In this document: piece by piece, positions 9,000 through 16,286 of the stretch
How positions within the stretch are numbered: the first letter of the stretch is position 1
How the letters are laid out: each line of letters starts with the position of its first letter
Origin: Ignavibacteria bacterium UBA7675
GTDB taxonomy: Bacteria > Bacteroidota > Ignavibacteria > Kapaibacteriales > UB7675
Assembly: GCA_002483085.1 (NCBI GenBank)
Contig: DLHF01000080.1
Span: forward strand, 1-64,000
DNA length: 64,000 bases
Reading direction: 5' to 3'
Translations under genes and position numbers: made by a program
Notes under the pieces: model-generated
What the model was told of the DNA's origin: nothing
What the model saw: only the letters and a program-made list of their open reading frames with translations
The model's database searches: none

Positions 9000-11111
9000 A
9001 TGATAAAAATACTTTCCGTAGTTGCTGCTGCCTGCGCTGCCGTTGCTTCCGTATCGGTCTCGGCGCAAACGCTACCCGATGTGCTTCGCCCGGATGGGGA
9101 AACAAAGCATCTCGCAGTTGATAGGTCGCACGATATCCACGCTCATGCCATAGTCGACAGGCCGACAGCAGTACAGCGTCGCAATTACGATGTGTTATCC
9201 TACGATTTGTTCATGGATTGGCGCAATCCGCTCACATCTACGGAAGTGACAGGGGCTGCACGTGTGTATTCGGGCATGAATCGCATACGCATGCACATCG
9301 ACTCCGCAGGTGTATCGGTGCTGCGGCTGAATGCGAACCAGATGACTATCGACAGTGTCCATTGTACGCCCGCGCGCGCTCTCCAGCTTGCACAGCCGGT
9401 AGCCGAAGAGTGGAGCGTGTCGGCAGATACTCCGTTTGATGTGGGCGATACTGTAACGCTCGATGTCTATTATACAAGCCAAACGGCATTTAATAATGGG
9501 TTCTTTTTGTACGAAAAGGGTCTAGAAACAGGGCTGCTGCCCAATGGCGATGTGGCAATTGTGGAAGAGCGGCTTGCTTATACGATGAGCGAACCGTCCG
9601 ATGCCCGCTCCTGGATGCCCTGCAACGATATGCCATACGACAAGGCGATGACTTCTATTGCCGTGCGGGTGCCCAAGCCATATACTGTTGCTTCCAATGG
9701 CCTGCTACAGGAAGTGCGCGATGAGCAGGATGGCTCGCAGACCTACCAGTGGAAAAGTTCTTCGCCTATGCCAACGTATCTGATGGTGGCTGTGGCTTCG
9801 GTGTATAAAGAGTTCTCCGACTGGTACCATCGCCGCAGCAACCCGAACGACAGCATCCCAGTGTTGTATTATGTATGGCAAAAAGACTATGATGGCCAGG
9901 CGCTCGACCAGTCGGAGTACAATGCGCGCCATGGTTTCCGCAATACTGTGCGTATGATGGAGAATTTTTCTGATAGATATGTAGAGTATCCGTTTGAGAA
10001 ATACGGTATGGCTGCGCTTCAGCCGTTTGACTACGGTGGCATGGAACACCAAACGTTGTCGACGGTGCATCGCCGGTGGATACGGGTGTTCGACGATCCG
10101 GGCATTGCTCACGAGCTGATGCACCAGTGGACGGGCGATTTAGTGACGTGTGCGAGCTTTGCGGATATCTGGCTCAACGAAGGCGGCGCTACCTATGGTG
10201 AAGCGCTTTGGGCAGAAGCCGAACGAGGCAAGAATGGCTATAGAGCAACCTTGCTGGACAAGCGCGGTTCGTATCTCGGTTCTGCCAACAACCAGTCGCC
10301 GATCTACGCGCCTACAAATATTTTCAACTACGCAACAACCTATGCAAAAGCAGGCTGGGTGTACCACATGCTGCGCCGTATGCTTGGCGATGAGCTCTAC
10401 TTTGCCACGATGAAAAAGTATTTTACAGAGTTCGCATATCGGTCGATTGAAACAGAAGATATGGTGGCTTTTTTCGAGCGCGAAGTGCCGGATTCTCCTG
10501 TGCCTTTTCGCACGTTTTTCGATCAGTGGATATACAGCGCACGCCATCCCGTGTACGATGTTGCCTATAGTACGTATCCCGAAGAAGCCGAGGGGTTTCC
10601 TGTGCGTGTTGTAGTTCGCCAAACGCAAAGCGGTGTAGCTGTTCCCGATGTATTTGTCATGCCACTTACTGTTACGCTGTATGGGGCGAACGACAGCTTA
10701 GACGTCCGTTTCCTTAATAACAGCCGCAGCCAGGAGCTTTTGCTGCACGCTCCGTTCCCAGTGGTGGGCGTGGGCGTCAATGACAATCTGGATGTGCTCG
10801 CTCAAGTGGAGCAGATAATATCCGGGGTCAATGACCGCAGTAGCGACGCCGTCGACATTGCACTTACGCCCAGCCCCGTAGTACGCGGTGGCGACGTGAA
10901 CCTTGCCATAGGTGTACGCCAGCCGGGTCGGGTGGAAGTTATCATGCTCGACGCGATGGGCAGATCGGTAGATGTGCTGTACTCCGGAGCTCTTCAGCCC
11001 GGCTCGTATCGGCTGGCAAAGGCACTGCCCGATGTAGCATCCGGTATGTATTTTCTGCGTATTGCAAAAGATGGTAAGACCGATATGGTCAAATTTATCG
11101 TGACCGAATAA
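9000..11111 (+). CDS. Secreted M1-family zinc aminopeptidase with T9SS sorting domain
   Basis: 703 residues. A signal peptide occupies residues 1-22 (ending VSAQT). The M1 beta-saddle and catalytic domains follow. The exopeptidase motif is GGMEH at 346-350. The zinc motif is HELMH at 371-375 with the third ligand E394, exactly HExxH-x18-E. The family removes N-terminal residues from peptides. The last ~80 residues (PSPVVRGGDVNLAI...LPDVASGMYFLRI) are a T9SS sorting domain, so the enzyme is predicted to act on or outside the cell surface, probably in peptide feeding. It ends 9 bp before a strong intrinsic terminator, closing the plus-strand unit that began with the methyltransferase. Confidence 0.92.
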   Translation: MIKILSVVAAACAAVASVSVSAQTLPDVLRPDGETKHLAVDRSHDIHAHAIVDRPTAVQRRNYDVLSYDLFMDWRNPLTSTEVTGAARVYSGMNRIRMHIDSAGVSVLRLNANQMTIDSVHCTPARALQLAQPVAEEWSVSADTPFDVGDTVTLDVYYTSQTAFNNGFFLYEKGLETGLLPNGDVAIVEERLAYTMSEPSDARSWMPCNDMPYDKAMTSIAVRVPKPYTVASNGLLQEVRDEQDGSQTYQWKSSSPMPTYLMVAVASVYKEFSDWYHRRSNPNDSIPVLYYVWQKDYDGQALDQSEYNARHGFRNTVRMMENFSDRYVEYPFEKYGMAALQPFDYGGMEHQTLSTVHRRWIRVFDDPGIAHELMHQWTGDLVTCASFADIWLNEGGATYGEALWAEAERGKNGYRATLLDKRGSYLGSANNQSPIYAPTNIFNYATTYAKAGWVYHMLRRMLGDELYFATMKKYFTEFAYRSIETEDMVAFFEREVPDSPVPFRTFFDQWIYSARHPVYDVAYSTYPEEAEGFPVRVVVRQTQSGVAVPDVFVMPLTVTLYGANDSLDVRFLNNSRSQELLLHAPFPVVGVGVNDNLDVLAQVEQIISGVNDRSSDAVDIALTPSPVVRGGDVNLAIGVRQPGRVEVIMLDAMGRSVDVLYSGALQPGSYRLAKALPDVASGMYFLRIAKDGKTDMVKFIVTE

Positions 11112-11119
11112 TTCCGTGC

Positions 11120-11150
11120 AAAAACGTCCTCTCCGAGGGCGTTTTTGTTT
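11120..11150 (+). terminator. Intrinsic terminator after the M1 aminopeptidase
   Basis: Stem AAAACGTCCTC with GAGGGCGTTTT, all eleven positions pair (one G-U), three-base loop, followed by a T-rich tract. It begins 9 bp after the stop codon. Confidence 0.85.
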
Positions 11151-11226
11151 TCAGGGTGTGTACTTTAGTATCTCGGTCGCAAGGCCGGAACGTATGATAT
11201 CTGTGCAGGGTGCGCGGATATTTATC

Positions 11227-11231
11227 GGAGG
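11227..11231 (+). promoter_or_regulatory. Shine-Dalgarno site that decides the aspartate aminotransferase start
   Basis: GGAGG lies 8 nt before the ATG at 11240 but only 2 nt before the ATG at 11234, so it supports 11240. Clear Shine-Dalgarno sites are uncommon in this phylum. Confidence 0.6.
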
Positions 11232-11239
11232 ATATGCAA

Positions 11240-12448
11240 ATGTCTCATACACAATCAGTAACAGTAGGTATGGAACTGTCCAAAAGAGTCCTGGCAGCCA
11301 ATGAATCGCAAACGCTGGCTATTGCAGCACGTGCTAAGGCTATGAAAGCCTCGGGCATCGACGTGGTGAGCCTTTCTACCGGCGAGCCCGATTTCCCCAC
11401 CCCCGAATGTGCAAGGAATGCCGCCATCCGAGCTGTGCAGGAAGATTTTACGCGCTACATGGAAACCAATGGTATTCTGGATTTGCGCGAAGCTGCGGCA
11501 GCGAAGTTTCGGGAAGAAAATGGTATTGCCGAGGCGACGTCCGGCACGGTGATTGTTTCTGCGGGCGTAAAGCAGTCGCTGTTTGTGGCTCTTACCGCGA
11601 TGTGCAACGACGGCGACGAAGTAGTGACCATTGCGCCCTATTGGGTGAGCTATCCGGCGATGGCCACAATCTGCGGCGCTGTGCCCGTTGTGGTGCATAC
11701 CGAGTACAATGAGCGCTATAAAGTCCGGCCCGACCGTCTGCGCGCTGCTCTCACGCCAAAGACAAAATGCGTTATTCTCAATTCGCCGTGCAATCCCACT
11801 GGTACAATGTACACGCCCGACGAGATGCGGGAACTCGTCGCCGTGCTGGAAGAGCACGACTGTTATATTATCAGCGATGAGATTTACGAAAAAATTGTCT
11901 ATGGCGATGTTCCCCATATGAGCATCGGTTCGTTTCCAGAATTGCAAGGGCGGGTGCTTACGGCCAATGGCGTTGCAAAAGCGTTCTCTATGCCCGGTTG
12001 GCGCATAGGCTATATGCACGGTCCGGCGGAAGTGATGAAGCAGGCCAATAAGGTACAGGGGCAGTCGACTTCGCACCCCTCTACTATTGCCCAGAAGGCT
12101 GCTCTTGCTGCGCTGCTATACGCGCAGGACGATGTGGAGCGCATGCGCCAGGAGTTCAGCCATCGGCGCGATCTTATATGCGATGCGCTTGGGCAGGTGC
12201 CCAGTGTACGCTTCCACAAGCCCGATGGAGCGTTCTATATATTTGCTGATGTGTCGGAATATCTCGGCGGTAGCATCGCGACGTCGGCGGCATTGTGCGA
12301 GTATATTCTCGATAAATATCAACTTGCGCTTGTGCCGGGAGAAGCTTTTGGAGCTCCGGGCTGTGTGCGATTTTCTTTTGCTACATCGCGCGAGCTTATT
12401 GCCAAAGGAGCCAGTCGTTTTGCCGATGCGCTTGCCTCGCTCAAATAG
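11240..12448 (+). CDS. aspC: Aspartate aminotransferase (class I/II PLP enzyme)
   Basis: 402 residues from the ATG at 11240, chosen by the upstream GGAGG. Upstream GTG and ATG starts (11210, 11234) exist. Fold-type I aminotransferase motifs are present: LSTGEPDFPTP (substrate loop), AGVKQSLF, NSPCNPTG (aspartate-binding Asn), SDEIYEK, and the PLP Schiff-base lysine K247 in NGVAKAFSMPGWRIGY. The C-terminal RFSFATSRE holds the carboxylate-binding arginine. It interconverts aspartate/2-oxoglutarate with oxaloacetate/glutamate; related enzymes also accept prephenate or aromatic substrates. It stands alone between a terminator and a repeat element. Confidence 0.9.
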   Translation: MSHTQSVTVGMELSKRVLAANESQTLAIAARAKAMKASGIDVVSLSTGEPDFPTPECARNAAIRAVQEDFTRYMETNGILDLREAAAAKFREENGIAEATSGTVIVSAGVKQSLFVALTAMCNDGDEVVTIAPYWVSYPAMATICGAVPVVVHTEYNERYKVRPDRLRAALTPKTKCVILNSPCNPTGTMYTPDEMRELVAVLEEHDCYIISDEIYEKIVYGDVPHMSIGSFPELQGRVLTANGVAKAFSMPGWRIGYMHGPAEVMKQANKVQGQSTSHPSTIAQKAALAALLYAQDDVERMRQEFSHRRDLICDALGQVPSVRFHKPDGAFYIFADVSEYLGGSIATSAALCEYILDKYQLALVPGEAFGAPGCVRFSFATSRELIAKGASRFADALASLK

Positions 12449-12482
12449 CTGCGTCGGGGATATGGAGGAACACCAGTTGGCC

Positions 12483-12648
12483 GCTTCAGTCGCTGTTGAG
12501 GCTTGTGGCCTCTGCACCGCGCAGCACAGCCGTCGCGTGTAGTGCCGGGGTTCACCGCAGCGGTAAGTGCGACCGGTGACAGCGACGCGGCGTAGGGGCG
12601 TCGCTTGAGGCGCCTCTACGCCGCCCCATCCGAAGCCGCCCGTGCCAC
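12483..12648 (+). repeat. Interspersed intergenic repeat, copy 2, with inserted palindrome
   Basis: Fills most of the 230-bp convergent gap after the aminotransferase. The head CTGCACCGCGCAGCACAGCC is at about 12511-12530. The right core starts at 12569 (GCGACCGGTGACAGCGAC) and ends with CCCGTGCCAC at 12648. Between core start and end sits a 14-bp stem with a 10-nt loop (12587-12600 with 12611-12624) that I do not see in other copies. There is no T-tract, so it is not an ordinary intrinsic terminator, though it could act on either convergent transcript. Confidence 0.75.
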
Positions 12649-12678
12649 AAAGAAAATGCTGATAGTTGTTTGGTAGTT

Positions 12679-14796
12679 CTACGGTGCTACGAACGGGAAT
12701 ACAGTAATGTGCCCGCCCGATTCGCTTATCGCAATGTAAGCGCCTGCTGCAAGCCCTGCCAGAGTGATGGTTTGGCGGTATTCGCCCGGTGCGGCTGTAT
12801 ATCGTATGTCCCTCATACTGCGCCCGAGTACATCGGTAATGCTCAGGCGAAGAGTACACGGCGTGTCTACCCATCCGCTGGCTATGAGTTCTCCGTTGGC
12901 TACTGCAAAGGAAATACTATGCTCGGCGTTGGTGCCGCCCACCGATGTGATATTGAAATTGTATGGCTCCGATAATGTGCTACAGACATTTTCGTTGAAT
13001 GAAGCTACTGTGTAGGAACCCGACACAACGGGCTTGTACATCCGGTCGATAGCGCCGGTCAGTTCTATTCCATTGCGGTACCACTGATAGGCGAGAGCAG
13101 GGGAGGAGTAGAGCGTGCCCGCTATATTGCTAATCACCGGCTTCGTCGGCGCCGCATAGGTGAATACTTCTATGGTTTGCGATGTTCCTGTGCAGCCGAA
13201 CGCATCGGCTACTACCACACTGTACACACCCGCTTCTTTTACAACAAGCGTTGCCGATGTTGCTCCTGTCGACCAATAGTACTGTGCATGCGATCCCGCA
13301 GCGAGAAGAACGCTATCGCCGTGGCAGAATGTCGTATCTCCCACAAGCTCTATGCTCGGGATTGGGCGCTCGTGCTGCTCCACACGCACAGCAGGCGACG
13401 GAGCTGTACAGCCTTCATCCGTAGTAACAACGACAGAGTACACACCGGGCTGGTCTACTGCAAGAAAGCGCGATGTTGCGCCATTGGACCATTGGTAGGA
13501 CGCGAACTCGCCAGCGTCGAATGCCAGAATATCGTCGCCGCACAGATAGACCGTGGACTGCTCCACGATGCGCGGCTTTGGCGTTGCGTACACGGAAAAA
13601 GTGCCGCTTGTAGCTACTGCAATGCCATTAGTTTCCGCAATGCTTATCCGGTAGCCTGTGCCCGGAGCCACCGAGGTAGGCACCACAACCTGCGCGCTGA
13701 ACGGATAGGATGCGGAAACAATATCGAGCTGTAAAGGCATACTGAAGGAGCCTGTGGCATCGGAGAGCAGGACGCGAAAGGCACCGGAGCACGGTTCAAG
13801 CCCGTTGACCTCGAAGGTAGTGGCAAGCGTCTGTCCCTGGCAGACATTATCGGGAGTGCGAACGTACATTGCTTTGGGCAGGTCGAGAAACGCCAGCCCG
13901 GTCTGTGTGCCGATCCAGATATCTTCGTCTTTGGGCGCAAGAGCAAGCACATAATTGCCGGGAATGGACGAAGAACCTGTTTGGAACAATGCTCCGAATT
14001 GTACGCGGTCGTCGGTAAGGCCGCCAAAGCGCGTTCCCATCCACACATGTCCACACGAAGCAGAAGCCAAACTGCGCACCGAACCATCTGCGAGATTTTT
14101 GTCGTACATTGCCCACGTGCCTTCGCCCGGCCTGTACACCGCTACCCCGTGATTATCCCACATACCGATAAACAACCGGCCTTCGCTTCCTACAAGCGAG
14201 ATGACTGTATTTGCAGGGAGTGGGGAATTGGCAGTGGTAAAGACTTTCCACGCCGAACCATTAAAACCGACGAGGCCACCGCCTTCGGTGCCCATCCAGA
14301 GCTGTCCGCTTTCTACGGCAAGCGCAAGGATGTTATCCGAGGAAAGTTGAGAATTTTGCGATGTGTACACTGTCCAGCTCGACCCGTCGTAGCTCGCCAA
14401 TCCGCCGGTTGTAGCAAACCATGTACGGCCATTCCACTCTACAATGGCGCGAATATCATTGGATGGCAAGGGCGACGACGTCGTTGTAAACGATGTCCAT
14501 TGGCCGTTTTCAAGGCGAGCCAGCCCCGATGTTGTTCCCACCCATAGCACTGGCGGCACCGCGAGCAGGCTTTTGATATAATTACCGGGAAGGCCCGAGT
14601 CGGAGGTGTAGCTCGTCCATTCCGTGCCATTGTAGCGAGCGAGCCCCGCAGGAGTACCCGCCCACAACAGGGAGTCGCGCAGGGCAAGCGCCGTTATCTC
14701 ATTATCGGGCAGGCCGTCGGCAGTGGAAAAAGCACGCCACTGCTGCGCGCACAATACCGCAGGCAGAAATAGCAAGAGGAAGAACATCCGAAGCAT
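12679..14796 (-). CDS. Secreted two-component-regulator-type propeller protein with T9SS sorting domain
   Basis: 705 residues. A signal peptide (LLLFLPAVLCAQ) precedes a beta-propeller built of Reg_prop-like blades with LPDNEITAL..., LWAGT..GLARYNG..W and WVGTTSGLARLENGQW repeats across residues ~20-310. Ig/PKD-like modules follow, with the paired motif FASYQWSNGATSRFLAV / HAQYYWSTGATSATLVV. The end (LRLSITDVLGRSMRDI...LAAGAYIAIS) is a T9SS-type sorting domain. No kinase or DNA-binding part is present, so it is an extracellular propeller and not a regulator. Its ligand is unknown. It is downstream of rpe and msrB on the same strand with small gaps, so probably co-transcribed. Confidence 0.85.
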   Translation of the reverse strand: MLRMFFLLLFLPAVLCAQQWRAFSTADGLPDNEITALALRDSLLWAGTPAGLARYNGTEWTSYTSDSGLPGNYIKSLLAVPPVLWVGTTSGLARLENGQWTSFTTTSSPLPSNDIRAIVEWNGRTWFATTGGLASYDGSSWTVYTSQNSQLSSDNILALAVESGQLWMGTEGGGLVGFNGSAWKVFTTANSPLPANTVISLVGSEGRLFIGMWDNHGVAVYRPGEGTWAMYDKNLADGSVRSLASASCGHVWMGTRFGGLTDDRVQFGALFQTGSSSIPGNYVLALAPKDEDIWIGTQTGLAFLDLPKAMYVRTPDNVCQGQTLATTFEVNGLEPCSGAFRVLLSDATGSFSMPLQLDIVSASYPFSAQVVVPTSVAPGTGYRISIAETNGIAVATSGTFSVYATPKPRIVEQSTVYLCGDDILAFDAGEFASYQWSNGATSRFLAVDQPGVYSVVVTTDEGCTAPSPAVRVEQHERPIPSIELVGDTTFCHGDSVLLAAGSHAQYYWSTGATSATLVVKEAGVYSVVVADAFGCTGTSQTIEVFTYAAPTKPVISNIAGTLYSSPALAYQWYRNGIELTGAIDRMYKPVVSGSYTVASFNENVCSTLSEPYNFNITSVGGTNAEHSISFAVANGELIASGWVDTPCTLRLSITDVLGRSMRDIRYTAAPGEYRQTITLAGLAAGAYIAISESGGHITVFPFVAP

Positions 14797-14827
14797 AAGC
14801 CCTCCGCAAAAGACTGGAAGGAGTTTA

Positions 14828-15511
14828 TCAGACTACAACGCTGTGTGCCCGTTCGCCTGCCTGCCGTATGGCAGCAATATTGTCCTCTACCGAACCGCCG
14901 AACACCCCCGAACCGCTGACAATCATGGACGCCCCAGCCCGCACGACTTCTTCGGCATTCGATGCCTTGATACCGCCATCGACTTCGATTTCCACGTGTG
15001 CAAAGCCGTTTGTGTCGAGAAAATCGCGCAGCGCCGCACAGCGTCGTAAAAACGAGGTGATGAACTGCTGCCCACCGAAGCCGGGATTGACCGACATTAG
15101 CAGGACGAAGTCGCAGCACTCCACAGCGTCAAAAATCGTATTGATTGGCGTTGCTGGATTCAGCACAACGCCAGATTTTACACCGAGCTCGCGTATGAGC
15201 ATCAGTGTGCGATGCAGATGCGGCGACGTTTCCTGATGGACAGAAATAAAATCGGCACCTGCCTGTGCAAACTGCTGCACATAGCGCTCGGGTTTTTCAA
15301 TCATCAGATGCACATCCAACGGGAGCTGTGTTACCGGTCTAATTGCTTCCACAACCAGTGGGCCTATTGTGATATTAGGCACAAAGTGGCCATCCATCAC
15401 ATCGACGTGGAGCAGGTCGGCACCAGCGGCTTCACAGCGGCGGATGTCGTCTTCGAGTCGGGCGAAATTTGCCGAAAGCAGCGAGGGCGCGATTTTTACA
15501 GAGTGTTTCAT
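14828..15511 (-). CDS. rpe: Ribulose-phosphate 3-epimerase
   Basis: 227 residues, normal full length. A TIM barrel with the family motifs IAPSLLSANFARL, LLHVDVMDGHFVPN (metal-binding His/Asp), LDVHLMIEKPERY, VLLMSVNPGFGGQ and IEVDGGIKASN, ending in the phosphate-binding VSGSGVFG. It interconverts ribulose-5-phosphate and xylulose-5-phosphate in the pentose phosphate or Calvin pathways. It sits between msrB (33 bp upstream) and the propeller gene (31 bp downstream) on one strand. No other pentose phosphate gene is nearby, so the grouping is probably not functional. Confidence 0.96.
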   Translation of the reverse strand: MKHSVKIAPSLLSANFARLEDDIRRCEAAGADLLHVDVMDGHFVPNITIGPLVVEAIRPVTQLPLDVHLMIEKPERYVQQFAQAGADFISVHQETSPHLHRTLMLIRELGVKSGVVLNPATPINTIFDAVECCDFVLLMSVNPGFGGQQFITSFLRRCAALRDFLDTNGFAHVEIEVDGGIKASNAEEVVRAGASMIVSGSGVFGGSVEDNIAAIRQAGERAHSVVV

Positions 15512-15544
15512 GGTCGGAGAGTAAAGGAAAAATCGAAGGTCGGT

Positions 15545-16087
15545 TTATTTGCCGTCCTTTTTGAATGACAGGGACGCGGAGTTCATACAGTATCGCAGAC
15601 CAGTTGGCTTGGGGCCATCGTCGAACACATGGCCGAGATGGGCGTCGCAGCGAGCGCATCGCACTTCTGTGCGCGACATGAACAAGCTGTTGTCCACGCC
15701 TGTTGCCACGTGGGTAGGGTCGATAGGCTCCCAGAAGCTGGGCCAGCCAGTACCGGAATTGTATTTGGCAGCAGAGCTAAAGAGCGGCAGTCCACAGCAG
15801 ACGCAGTTGTACACTCCCTTTTCGTGGTTGTCCCAGTATTGATTGGCAAAGGCGGGTTCTGTACCGCTTTTACGCGTTACTTCATACTGTTTCGGCGTCA
15901 GTTGTGCTTTCCACTCTTGGTCGGTTTTTACTACTTTTTCCATCTTCGCATGCTCCTTCTTGTGTTGAGATTGCTGTGCGTTGGATGTAAATGCGGCAAC
16001 CTGTTGATCGCCGTGCGAATTGTTGTTGCATGCTCCACAGGCAAGGACGATAACGGCAATACCTGCGAGGACGACAAATAATTTCAT
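15545..16087 (-). CDS. msrB: Peptide-methionine (R)-S-oxide reductase, lipoprotein form
   Basis: 180 residues from the ATG at 16087, which has GGAGG five bases upstream. An earlier in-frame start at 16234 would bury the signal peptide. Residues 1-20 form a lipoprotein signal with a Cys following VLACGA. A linker of ~45 residues leads to the MsrB domain. The domain shows CVCCGLPLF and CARCDAHLGHVF, which hold the structural zinc cysteines, GTGWPSFW, and the catalytic Cys in RYCMNSASLSF. It reduces methionine-R-sulfoxide in proteins, here predicted at the envelope. The reductant for an exported MsrB is not apparent in the window. Confidence 0.93.
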   Translation of the reverse strand: MKLFVVLAGIAVIVLACGACNNNSHGDQQVAAFTSNAQQSQHKKEHAKMEKVVKTDQEWKAQLTPKQYEVTRKSGTEPAFANQYWDNHEKGVYNCVCCGLPLFSSAAKYNSGTGWPSFWEPIDPTHVATGVDNSLFMSRTEVRCARCDAHLGHVFDDGPKPTGLRYCMNSASLSFKKDGK

Positions 16088-16092
16088 ACAAA

Positions 16093-16097
16093 CCTCC
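16093..16097 (-). promoter_or_regulatory. Shine-Dalgarno site for msrB
   Basis: On the minus strand GGAGG stands five bases before the ATG at 16087. This fixes the lipoprotein start over the longer open frame beginning at 16234. Confidence 0.6.
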
Positions 16098-16286
16098 GAT
16101 AAAACATTCGGTTGCCTGACTGCTTCTTGCCGAAAGCCCACCGGGTGCATACTTCTTGCTCTGTTCTTTTTCCGGCGGTCTACGACCATGAGCGATATTG
16201 TGCAGCGTATGCAGCCGAACGACAGACAATTCAATCAATAGTTACTGCACACGTCCGAATCGCTCATATATTTATTGCAGAGCCTG

